Assembly: GCA_964599655.1 (NCBI GenBank)
Contig: CAZRGV010000055.1
Coordinates: forward strand, 1 to 37,259
From: CAZRGV01 sp964599655
GTDB lineage: Bacteria > Planctomycetota > Planctomycetia > Isosphaerales > Isosphaeraceae
DNA length: 37,259 bases
Direction of reading: 5' to 3'
This document shows, one piece after another, positions 1 through 7,832 of the stretch; the first letter of the stretch is position 1; every line of letters begins with the position of its first letter. Below the pieces are notes generated by a model, which had not been told where the DNA came from, searched no databases, and was given only the letters and a program-made list of their open reading frames with translations. The position numbers were made by a program, and so were the translations under genes.

Positions 1-137
1 GCCCACTCGCAAAGGCGAGGAAAGAGCCACGTTGAATAGAATCCCATCGCCGACTCCTCTCTCGCGAGATCTCCGAACCACGCGTCGCGACGCCGAGTCT
101 CGCCATTAACGCAATGAGCCTCGATTCTCTTGCTCCG
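1..137. other. Left-edge stretch without a recognised gene
   Basis: This short stretch lies downstream of the minus-strand gene that stops at position 138. I see no convincing reading frame, no clear terminator hairpin with a T-tract and no repeat in it. Confidence 0.5.
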
Positions 138-1709
138 CTAGTTGACTGTCTCGCCTGGTTTCAACTCCCGAATCTGGATGTTCCGCCACCGCACCTTATA
201 GGGGCCCGAGCCGGCCTTGATGGCATGTACCTGAAGCCCGATCAGGCCGCTTCGATCCAGATCATCTCGAAATTCGGCGCAGGGTACACCGTTGACCCAG
301 GATCGATAGTGATCTCCCTGAACAACGATCCGGTAAAGGTTCCACTCACCGTTCCGAAAGGCCTTGCGCGCCTCCGGCTTCTCCGCGAAGTCGTCGAGCC
401 ACCTGGTCCGGCGGGCTTCGTCCCAGAAGTTGCCAGAGACTCCCTTCTCTGCTTCGGCAATCTCGCACTGAGGCCCGAAGACGGTCCCCGCCGGTCGAAC
501 CCGCTTCGGATTTGACTTCTGGGGTGTGTCCTGTATGTATACATGACTGCGAACCTGAATCCCCGAATTCAGCGGCGGGTCGCACTGCACCTCCAACTCC
601 AACTCGAAGTCCTCGTAATCCCCCCGGCAGAGAAACGTGTTCGGGCTTCCCTCGACGGTCGTTCCGACGATCATCCCGTCTTTCGCCTCGTAACGGGCCT
701 TGCCGCCAAGAACTGTCCAGCCGTCAAGGCTCTTGCCGTCAAAGAGGGAGAGCCAACCGTCACCTTCGATCTGCTTCCGGAAGTCCTGGTACGCGCCATC
801 GAAATCCGGATTCTCGCGGGGCTTGATGTGATAGGCCAGCAGACCGAAGCGAAGCCGAAGCGTCGCCCCATCCTTGACAACGACCCGACTCTTGGGGCCT
901 CCGGTAAAGGCATTCGCTCCGAACGGGTTCGCCACCAGCAAGCCGTAGTCTCTGGCGTGGAACCACGAGCGCCGGAAATTCCCGGGGTCGGGCATCATCA
1001 GAAGGCCAACCCGCTGGCCATCGATTTCGCCGGCATAAGTGCACCAGTCGGCCTGCTTGCCCCAGACCTGGGCCTCGTTGACACGTCTCTCGCTGTCTAT
1101 GATTCGTCCCCCCTTCACCACCGCTAGCGGTGTCGCCACGCGAACGCCCAGGCCCATTTCCTCCTGGTCGCCGAAGACGAGGTCACCCCCCTTCGCCTGA
1201 AACGTCGAGTCCCAGATCAATAGCGATCCCGAGGGCCTTGCCAGGATCGACAGGCGGCAGATCTCCTCGCCAATTACCTTGCCGTTTGACTCGTAGCGAT
1301 TGCGTACGGCGAAGGTCCCACGATCAGTCCCACCTCTGGGTTGCTCGACGAATTCGACGTGGCGGATTCGGTCCCGATTGCGCCAGAAGTCGGCGCCGTT
1401 GATGTCACCAAACGCCAGCCAGAGGCCGGGGTGATAGGTTGGATGATCGCCGAGGTCGGTTCCTTCAACGGGAGGATGATTCCGCGTCACCTGGGTTCCA
1501 TCCGGAGCGTGAAGGTGCTCGAAGAACGGACGTGGAGTCGCCTCCGTCGCAAACACATAGCGGGCGAACGGCTTGCCGTTAATCGTGATCTGAAGTCCAT
1601 CAGGTTGGGTCTCGAAAAAAACCCTTGAAACCTCGGAAGCCATCGACATGGTGGGTGACACCACCAATGCGAGTCGCAGCATGATATTCCGCGTCATGGA
1701 TCGATTCAT
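138..1709 (-). CDS. Secreted DUF6807 (PmoA-like) + DUF1080 two-domain protein
   Basis: A 523-residue exported protein. The start was placed at the ATG at 1709 because AGGAA lies 8 bases upstream and the next residues (Arg-rich, then a hydrophobic LRLALVV stretch ending near SMASE) form a signal peptide; longer in-frame starts would run into the upstream gene. Residues about 25-320 resemble DUF6807 (PmoA-like), with the family-type segment HPTYHPGLWLAFGDI. Residues about 325-523 are a DUF1080 / 3-keto-disaccharide hydrolase domain, beginning with the typical SLFDGKSLDGW and containing NSGIQVRS. DUF1080 is a concanavalin-like fold linked to 3-keto-glycoside cleavage; DUF6807 has no firm activity. 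It sits 31 bases after an exported sialidase-like gene on the same strand, so the two are probably cotranscribed. Activity on sugars is inferred from families only. Confidence 0.88.
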   Translation of the reverse strand: MNRSMTRNIMLRLALVVSPTMSMASEVSRVFFETQPDGLQITINGKPFARYVFATEATPRPFFEHLHAPDGTQVTRNHPPVEGTDLGDHPTYHPGLWLAFGDINGADFWRNRDRIRHVEFVEQPRGGTDRGTFAVRNRYESNGKVIGEEICRLSILARPSGSLLIWDSTFQAKGGDLVFGDQEEMGLGVRVATPLAVVKGGRIIDSERRVNEAQVWGKQADWCTYAGEIDGQRVGLLMMPDPGNFRRSWFHARDYGLLVANPFGANAFTGGPKSRVVVKDGATLRLRFGLLAYHIKPRENPDFDGAYQDFRKQIEGDGWLSLFDGKSLDGWTVLGGKARYEAKDGMIVGTTVEGSPNTFLCRGDYEDFELELEVQCDPPLNSGIQVRSHVYIQDTPQKSNPKRVRPAGTVFGPQCEIAEAEKGVSGNFWDEARRTRWLDDFAEKPEARKAFRNGEWNLYRIVVQGDHYRSWVNGVPCAEFRDDLDRSGLIGLQVHAIKAGSGPYKVRWRNIQIRELKPGETVN

Positions 1710-1740
1710 AGGTTCGTTTCCTGTCATCGACTCCGATGGA

Positions 1741-3024
1741 TCAGGCCCGAACAGGCTCGGGCACCAGTTGGTTCGGCTGGTTCCATCGGACACGGGCTAG
1801 AAGCGTGTTGCCTCGATATCGTTCATAGGGCCGGTTTTCACCGACGGTCACCCAAAACTCTCCGGGCGATGCGGCAACCGTGTGGAAGTTGCCCATTAAG
1901 GCAACATGTTTGGGGTCGTTCGTTCCATCCCCTGTCAATGGCAGTACAACCCGATCGGTCGAACGAATCAGCCGGAGCGTGGATTGGTCCACCTCCGCCA
2001 TGAGCAGCGGTGACCGCCAGCGGATCACCTTCTCATTGCCTTCCTTCTTGCGGGTGTAAACCAGGAAGAGGCCCTCCGAGTGGGTCATCCAGTGGTGCTG
2101 TGTGCTCGACATCACCACGGGTGCACCATTGTCCCAGTCCCAGGCGCGAGGTGGGTCCCATCGCAATCCATCCTCGGATGTCGAAACGTAGCCCCGCCCA
2201 TCCTCGGCACGGATGGTGAGGAAGTAGCGCCCGTCGAGGAACGTCAGCGACGGCTCTAGCAGCCCTCGCCCCGTCCTATTCACCAGTTTATTGCCGACGT
2301 TGCGGATTCGAAGATGCTCACCGTCGAATGTGCAGAGGACCGTCGTGACAAGACGATCGGTACGTCCCTCGGGCCCGAGCGAGAGCGGGAGCAAGACGTC
2401 GCCGTGGGCCTTAATCACCCGCTGCGAACAGCCGCACGTGTAGATCGACGAGCCTCGCGGATCGTCCCAGTCGAGTCGTCTCGGCTCGGTCCACGAACCA
2501 TCGGGCAACTGAACTGTGTAAACCGACCATCGACGTCTGTGGGGTCGCGCTAGGACTCCGTTCTTGTAACAGACGTTATGACCGATCGCCAGCACGCGCT
2601 TCGTCCTCGAGTGGTACTCCGGCACCACGTCGCAGACACCCGCTTCCCCGCCATCGCCCAGCGAGCGACGTCCCAGCCCGTCGATACGCTGGGGCTCCGC
2701 CCAGGATTGGCCAAAGTCCTTCGAAATCGTCCAATGCACCGGACCAAAGACGTCCGACCCGTTGATCGGCTCAAGCGTCATCGACGCGAACGTGCCTTCC
2801 GTCGCGGTCACCACGCAGGGCCGAGGGTGAAACCACGTCACTTTCCCCTCGCCACCCTCCAGGATCACGTCCCGGTCGATGCCGACGACCCCCGGTCCCT
2901 CCTCGGCCCGAAGCGTCGCCTGTTCCAATAGGGGTGATCCGACGATTCCGGCGGCGCCCAGCTTTCGGCCGACTTCCAGGAAACGCCGTCGCGTCACGAC
3001 TGGTTTCGACCTCGAGTCGAACAT
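1741..3024 (-). CDS. Tat-exported sialidase/BNR-repeat-like protein
   Basis: A 427-residue protein with a twin-arginine signal: TRRRFLEVG at residues 11-19, followed by an Ala/Gly-rich hydrophobic stretch. The body is rich in Trp and beta strands and carries Asp-box motifs of the BNR/sialidase propeller: SKDFGQSW at residues 101-108 and STSEDGLRW near 283. The family is the exo-alpha-sialidase-like six-bladed propellers common in planctomycetes, where most members have untested substrates. The ATG start has AGGGG about 9 bases upstream. It is the first gene of a likely two-gene unit with the DUF6807/DUF1080 gene, which suggests a shared role in processing glycans outside the cytoplasm. I cannot confirm the sialidase Arg triad, so substrate and even hydrolytic activity remain open. 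Confidence 0.8.
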   Translation of the reverse strand: MFDSRSKPVVTRRRFLEVGRKLGAAGIVGSPLLEQATLRAEEGPGVVGIDRDVILEGGEGKVTWFHPRPCVVTATEGTFASMTLEPINGSDVFGPVHWTISKDFGQSWAEPQRIDGLGRRSLGDGGEAGVCDVVPEYHSRTKRVLAIGHNVCYKNGVLARPHRRRWSVYTVQLPDGSWTEPRRLDWDDPRGSSIYTCGCSQRVIKAHGDVLLPLSLGPEGRTDRLVTTVLCTFDGEHLRIRNVGNKLVNRTGRGLLEPSLTFLDGRYFLTIRAEDGRGYVSTSEDGLRWDPPRAWDWDNGAPVVMSSTQHHWMTHSEGLFLVYTRKKEGNEKVIRWRSPLLMAEVDQSTLRLIRSTDRVVLPLTGDGTNDPKHVALMGNFHTVAASPGEFWVTVGENRPYERYRGNTLLARVRWNQPNQLVPEPVRA

Positions 3025-3174
3025 GATCGGTGCCCCTTCGGCCGTCCGAGTTCAAGGACGACGGCCGCCCGTCGATTTCGAGCAGTGCCCCGATTGTGGC
3101 CGCCCTTGTCGCCGCCGTCAAAGGGTCGGTAGGCTCTCTATTCCGACACACAACCCTCACGGTAGGAGCCGCTC

Positions 3175-4182
3175 ATGTCCGAGCCTACTGCCCAACAGCA
3201 GCTTTCGCAAATGATCACTGGCTACTGGATCTCTCAGGCGATCTACGTCGCAGCGAAGCTGAACCTGGCCGACCGCCTGGCCGACGGCCCTCGATCGGCA
3301 GATGACTTGGCCCGAGAGACCGGAATGCACGCCCCGTCGCTCTATCGCCTCCTGCGAGCGCTCGCCAGTGTCGGTGTTTTTGACGAGGGAGCGGAACGCT
3401 GCTTCGCCCTGACGCCTCTGTCCGAGAACCTGCGGAGTGACCAACCCGGCTCGCAGCACGCCATGGCGATCATGATGGGTGAGGAGCACTACAACTGCTG
3501 GGGCAACCTGCTCGAATCGATTCGCACCGGTGAGCCTGCGTTCGAAAGGCTCTACGGTCAACCCATCTTCGACTATCTCTCCGACCACCCCGAGCAGGCC
3601 CGAACCTTCGACGCCGCCATGACGGGCATTCACGGGCCCGAGACCCAAGCCGTCGCCGACGCCTACGACCTCTCGAACATCGGCACACTGGCCGACATCG
3701 GAGGTGGCAACGGCTCCACCTTGATCGGCCTCCTGCGACAAAACCCCGCGCTCCGTGGCTTGCTCTTCGACCTGCCGGGAGTGGTCGATCGCGCCCGTGG
3801 GAACCTGAAAGCGACCGGTCTCGATGACCGCTGCCAGTTTGTCGGCGGCAGTTTCTTCGAGTCAGTCCCCGGCGGCGCAGATGCCTATATGCTTCGACAT
3901 ATTATCCATGACTGGAACGATGACCAGTCGCTCGCGATTCTCAAGACCATTCGCCGGGCCATGCCCGAGAACGCCAAATTGCTCGTCGTCGAGAGCGTGA
4001 TTCCGTCCGGAAACACGCCGTCGTTCGGCAAGATCCTTGACCTCACGATGCTGTTGATTCCGGGCGGCCTCGAACGCACCGAGGACGAATACCGTCGGCT
4101 CTTCGAATCCGCCGGCTTCCGGCTAAGCCGGATCGTCCCCACCGCGGCAGACGTGAGCGTGATCGAAGGCCGTCCGATCTGA
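3175..4182 (+). CDS. SAM-dependent O-methyltransferase, dimerising class (acetylserotonin/hydroxyneurosporene type)
   Basis: A 335-residue protein with GGAG about 8 bases before the ATG. Residues about 10-90 form the winged-helix dimerisation domain of this class, with LADRLADGPRSADDLA and SLYRLLRALASVGVF. The methyltransferase domain follows; DIGGGNG at 174-180 is the SAM-binding glycine motif. HIIHDWND at 242-249 contains His245, the position of the catalytic base in plant-type O-methyltransferases. The family transfers methyl groups to hydroxyls of small aromatic or polyketide-like molecules; the substrate here cannot be told. It stands alone, divergent from the sialidase-like gene (150 bases between starts) and followed by a GC hairpin before the transporter pair. 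Confidence 0.88.
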   Translation: MSEPTAQQQLSQMITGYWISQAIYVAAKLNLADRLADGPRSADDLARETGMHAPSLYRLLRALASVGVFDEGAERCFALTPLSENLRSDQPGSQHAMAIMMGEEHYNCWGNLLESIRTGEPAFERLYGQPIFDYLSDHPEQARTFDAAMTGIHGPETQAVADAYDLSNIGTLADIGGGNGSTLIGLLRQNPALRGLLFDLPGVVDRARGNLKATGLDDRCQFVGGSFFESVPGGADAYMLRHIIHDWNDDQSLAILKTIRRAMPENAKLLVVESVIPSGNTPSFGKILDLTMLLIPGGLERTEDEYRRLFESAGFRLSRIVPTAADVSVIEGRPI

Positions 4183-4245
4183 GACGTCGACGACGTCCCT
4201 CACGATCGTCACATTCTTTCAATTGCGCCAGACCGGGCGGTTGCG

Positions 4246-4263
4246 GGGGGCTTCCGTGCCCCC
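4246..4263 (+). terminator. GC hairpin after the methyltransferase gene (possible terminator)
   Basis: GGGGGC and GCCCCC form a perfect six-pair stem around a six-base loop, 64 bases after the methyltransferase stop and 52 bases before the next start. There is no T-tract behind it, so a Rho-independent role is unproven. Confidence 0.35.
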
Positions 4264-4314
4264 TACAATCGCTCCTTGACTTGTTGAACGATCCCAAGAG
4301 TGGGGGAACCAGAG

Positions 4315-4680
4315 ATGGCCGACTACGACGACGATCCGGTCTTTCTGGATTCCAGACGTGAAGCCTTCCTCATTCTGCTGATATGGGGCCTCTGCCTCGT
4401 CTGGACCGTCTCGTACTGCTATCGCTTCGGTTACGTCCAGCACGAGCGAACCGCCGGCGAGATCACGCAGTATCTGCCCATGCCAAAGACCTGGGATCGC
4501 GAGCCTGCCAGCCTGACCACTCCCTTCGCTCTCGGCATTCCCGACTGGGTTTTCTGGGGGATCACCGTGCCGTGGTTCGTTTGTGTTCTTGTGAGCATCT
4601 GGTTCTGCTTCGTATATATGAAGGACGACGATGAACGACGTCCCGTGCCACCCCACGAACCGGAGAAAACCGCCCAGTGA
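4315..4680 (+). CDS. Small two-helix membrane protein, YhdT/DUF997-like, partner of the symporter
   Basis: A 121-residue protein. The ATG at 4315 is preferred over an in-frame GTG at 4300 because a GGGGGA box sits about 8 bases before it. After an acidic start (ADYDDDP) it has REAFLILLIWGLCLVWTVS as the first helix, then PDWVFWGITVPWFVCVLVSIW as a re-entrant segment plus second helix, then a charged tail with MKDDDE. This order, including the Arg-Glu-Ala before helix 1 and the acidic end after helix 2, resembles YhdT (DUF997), which sits beside the pantothenate symporter PanF in other bacteria. Its stop overlaps the GTG start of the symporter in a GTGA, so the two are translationally coupled. 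An accessory-subunit role is inferred. Confidence 0.7.
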   Translation: MADYDDDPVFLDSRREAFLILLIWGLCLVWTVSYCYRFGYVQHERTAGEITQYLPMPKTWDREPASLTTPFALGIPDWVFWGITVPWFVCVLVSIWFCFVYMKDDDERRPVPPHEPEKTAQ

Positions 4681-6671
4681 ACTACGAACTTGCCACCGGT
4701 TTTGTGTTCCTGGTCTACATGGTGGGCGTTTTTGTCCTGGCGATCTTCTCGCACCGCGTGCTCCAGAAGAAGTCGTTCCTGGCCGAATACTTCCTCGGTA
4801 GCCGGGGTCTGGGAACCTGGGCGTTCGCGTTCACCTTCGCCGCCACGAGCGCCAGCGGTGGTAGTTTCACCGGCTATCCTTCCCTGATCTACACCCACGG
4901 CTGGATTCTCGCATTCTGGATCGCCAGCTACATGATCGTCCCGCTGGTCACCATGGGCCTGATGGGCAAGCGGCTCAACCAGGTCGCGCGGCGTTCGGGG
5001 GCCATCACCATTCCCGACGTTCTTCGCGAGCGATATCTTTCCACGGGCTTGGCACTCTTCGCTTCGTTCACGATCATCTTCTTCACGATCACCAACTTGG
5101 TCGCCCAATTCAAAGCTGGCGGCATCATTCTCAACGTCCTGCTCGAAGGGACGCCGGGGTATCTCAGGTACGTCGTGCCCCGCTTCGAATGGATCCGCCA
5201 CCTGCACCCGGCGTTCGCCCGGATGCCCACCGGATACATTGTCGGCCTGCTGCTTTTCTCGGGCACCGTGGTCCTGTACACATCGTACGGCGGTTTCCGG
5301 GCCGTCGTCTGGACCGACGTCATGCAGGGCATCGTGATGGGCCTGGGTGTGTTGTTGCTGATTCCGTTCGCTCTCTCGGCCGCCGGTGGGCTTGAGAACG
5401 TAACGCGCAATCTCAACCATCGTCCTCCCAGGCTCGTGCTCGGCTTGAAAACCGAGAAAAATGCCATCGAATACCAGGCCAGGCCGAATGCGCCGGACGA
5501 CTTGATGGTCCATCATCGTCCCCTCGCCCAACCGGCGAGAGGCCCTCAGGTCCAGGTCAGATCCGAGAACGGGCGTACCATCGTCGATGTCGCACTCGGC
5601 ATCGATTCCACTAGTAAAGTTATAAGCACTTCAAGGCAGGTCAAGACCGCAATCGAAACGGCTCTCGAAGTCTCGACGCTCGTCGAGGTCAAGATTCCGT
5701 CACTGGGAACCAACGCTAAGGGTCAGCCCGAGAACGATGGCAGCGGTGTTGCTGCCGTCACCGCCGAACCCCAATACCTCACGCCAGGGTCCGACCTCGT
5801 TTTCGGCCCCGGTCGCACGCATACTGGTCTGCCATTTCATCCCTTCGCGATGGGAGTCTCTTTCTTCTTCATGTGGGCAATCTCGGGCGCCGGGCAACCT
5901 GGAACGATGGTTCGACTGATGGCGTTCAAGGATACGAAGACCCTTCGTCGCTCGATTTTCACCGTAACGCTCTACTTTGGTATCATTTACTTGCCGATGA
6001 TCTTCATCTTCGTGGCGGCCCAGCAGCTCATCCACCCGGCCGAGTTGACCGCCGGCTCCGACCAGATCATGCCCGAGATCGCCAAGCGCGTCGCACCCTG
6101 GTGGCTCGCTGGCGTTCTCATCGCGGCCCCATTCGCCGCAGTCATGTCGACGGTCGACTCATTCCTGCTCATCATCAGTTCGAGCCTCGTCCGCGACATC
6201 TATCAGCGCACAATCAATCCCGACGTTTCCGAGAAAACCGTCAAGATCGGCAGCTACGCCACCACGGCGATTGTCGGCATCATCGTGACGATTCTGGCCC
6301 TGAATCCACCCGAGTTCCTTCAGTACATCATCGTCTTCACCGGCGGAGGTTTTGCCGCGACGTTCCTGGCGCCGATCTTCCTCGGTCTCTATTGGAAGCA
6401 CATGACCCGCGTTGGTGCCTGGCTGTCGATGGTCGGCGGTTTCACGACGATGATTGGCCTGTTCGGCATCGGGCACGCGCTGAACATGCTCGGGTTCCAC
6501 GTCCCCGCCGCTCGCATCGATATCCTTGGCTTCCACCCGATCGTTGTGGGATTAGCAACCTCATTTCTCCTGGCGATCGTCGGCAGCCTCCTGACACCCC
6601 AATTGCCGGATGCCGTTATTCGTCGCTTCTTCGCCCGTCCGGAACAAGCCGGAGACATCGTCGAGCCTTGA
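4677..6671 (+). CDS. Sodium:solute symporter (SSS family) with a ~120-residue soluble insert
   Basis: A 664-residue membrane transporter that starts on a GTG overlapping the previous stop. The N-terminal half shows SSS features: AEYFLGSRGLGTWAFAFTFAA at residues 36-56, SGGSFTGYPSLIY near 60, and SYGGFRAVVWTDVMQG at 203-218. The second half has the SSS core helices with AVMSTVDSFLLIISSSLVRDI. Predicted helices number about 12-13. PanF-like proteins are usually about 480-500 residues; the excess lies mostly between helices at residues about 255-375, a hydrophilic stretch not expected in this family (see findings). The solute is unknown; PanF-like transport of a carboxylate is a guess based on the coupled YhdT-like protein. 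The stop is only 3 bases from the stop of the convergent enolase-family gene. Confidence 0.9.
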   Translation: MNYELATGFVFLVYMVGVFVLAIFSHRVLQKKSFLAEYFLGSRGLGTWAFAFTFAATSASGGSFTGYPSLIYTHGWILAFWIASYMIVPLVTMGLMGKRLNQVARRSGAITIPDVLRERYLSTGLALFASFTIIFFTITNLVAQFKAGGIILNVLLEGTPGYLRYVVPRFEWIRHLHPAFARMPTGYIVGLLLFSGTVVLYTSYGGFRAVVWTDVMQGIVMGLGVLLLIPFALSAAGGLENVTRNLNHRPPRLVLGLKTEKNAIEYQARPNAPDDLMVHHRPLAQPARGPQVQVRSENGRTIVDVALGIDSTSKVISTSRQVKTAIETALEVSTLVEVKIPSLGTNAKGQPENDGSGVAAVTAEPQYLTPGSDLVFGPGRTHTGLPFHPFAMGVSFFFMWAISGAGQPGTMVRLMAFKDTKTLRRSIFTVTLYFGIIYLPMIFIFVAAQQLIHPAELTAGSDQIMPEIAKRVAPWWLAGVLIAAPFAAVMSTVDSFLLIISSSLVRDIYQRTINPDVSEKTVKIGSYATTAIVGIIVTILALNPPEFLQYIIVFTGGGFAATFLAPIFLGLYWKHMTRVGAWLSMVGGFTTMIGLFGIGHALNMLGFHVPAARIDILGFHPIVVGLATSFLLAIVGSLLTPQLPDAVIRRFFARPEQAGDIVEP

Positions 6672-6674
6672 TCT

Positions 6675-7766
6675 TCAACACGACGCAGCCACCTGATATT
6701 TCCTCACTTTTTCAAGATCGACCTCGATCCCGAGTCCCGGTCGTTCAGGTACCCGGATTCGGCCCCGCACGATCTGGAACGGCTCGGTCAAGATGTCCTC
6801 CTCGAGCCCATAGTACGTGCAGTCGTTGGCCAAGGGCATGTTCGGCGTACAGGCCGCCAGGTGGAGCATCGCCGCCGTCTTGGGGCCGAGGTCGTGGGCG
6901 CAATGCATCACGCAAGGAACTCCGGCCGACGCCGCCACATCGCAAATGAGCTTCACCGCCCAGATTCCACCGCATTGATATGTATCTGGAAGAAGCACGT
7001 CCGCAGCCTTCTTGTCCAGGATCTCACGCACGACGGCCATCGTCGTGACCGACTCGTTCAACGCCAGGGGCGTGGTCGTCATCCTCCGAATCCGCGCTGA
7101 GTCATCGATCAGGTGAGCCGGCATAGGTTGCTCGAAGTACTGGAGCCGGTACGGTTCGAGATCTTTGCACAGTTGTAGGCATGTTTCCGGCGCGTAACCT
7201 GTGTTGGGATCGATGCGCAATTCAAGCCGATCGCCGACGGCGTCCCGTATGCCGCGGACCATCGTCAGGTCCTCCTCCGGGTCTCGGCCGGCCTTGCACT
7301 TCATGGTCGTGAAACCCATCTCGACATACTGTCGAGCAATCGCGCCTGCCTCGTCGTACGGCCGGATGCCCATGCAGGCCGCTAGCTCGATGTCCGAACG
7401 ATAGGGCCCCCCCAGCAAGCGATACAGCGGCTGGCCGCAGATCTTCCCCACGAGGTCCCAGAGGGCCATCTCCACTCCGCTTTGCACGTATCCCTGATCG
7501 AGACCGAGATCGGTGTAGAGCGCCTCAATCGCCATCGGATCAAATCCGATCAGCTTCGGACGTAGCTCAATTGCCTCGCGCCCAGTCATCTGATCGCCCA
7601 GGTAAACCTGAGGCGCCTCGCCCCAACCGACATGCCCCTCGTCAGTCTCGATTCGAAAGAGCACCGCCTTGGTGCTTGAGGCCGCCCGGTATCTCGACTG
7701 ATAAGGCGCGATCGGCGGCCGCTGCGGCACGTCGACCAGGAACGATTCGATCCCTTGGATCCTCAT
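6675..7766 (-). CDS. Mandelate racemase / muconate lactonizing enzyme family protein (enolase superfamily)
   Basis: A 363-residue enzyme; the ATG at 7766 was chosen because MRIQGIESFLVDVP is the usual family start. The capping domain ends near residue 125, then the barrel follows. Visible active-site residues are Lys156-x-Lys158 (MKCKAG), metal ligands Asp186 (RIDPNTGY) and Glu212 (YFEQP), Asn237-Glu238 (LALNES) at the third-ligand site, and Asp261 (LLPD) with His288 (VMHC), matching the Asp-His dyad of the mandelate-racemase subgroup. Such enzymes abstract a proton alpha to a carboxylate, usually to racemise or dehydrate sugar acids or to cycloisomerise. The neighbouring esterase/SMP-30 gene and symporter suggest a sugar-acid or lactone context, which is inference. 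Asn at the third ligand is unusual here and is discussed in findings. Confidence 0.88.
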   Translation of the reverse strand: MRIQGIESFLVDVPQRPPIAPYQSRYRAASSTKAVLFRIETDEGHVGWGEAPQVYLGDQMTGREAIELRPKLIGFDPMAIEALYTDLGLDQGYVQSGVEMALWDLVGKICGQPLYRLLGGPYRSDIELAACMGIRPYDEAGAIARQYVEMGFTTMKCKAGRDPEEDLTMVRGIRDAVGDRLELRIDPNTGYAPETCLQLCKDLEPYRLQYFEQPMPAHLIDDSARIRRMTTTPLALNESVTTMAVVREILDKKAADVLLPDTYQCGGIWAVKLICDVAASAGVPCVMHCAHDLGPKTAAMLHLAACTPNMPLANDCTYYGLEEDILTEPFQIVRGRIRVPERPGLGIEVDLEKVRKYQVAASC

Positions 7767-7832
7767 GGTTTCGCCGCCCCGTTTCTCACGGAACAATTGT
7801 CAGAGGACGCCCCTTGAGCAGCCAATACGCGA

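Noticed and set aside
4431..5531. Open frame of 366 codons on the minus strand
   Set aside because: It is antisense to the symporter pair and has a composition rich in Arg, Glu, Asp and Gln without any fold I can recognise.
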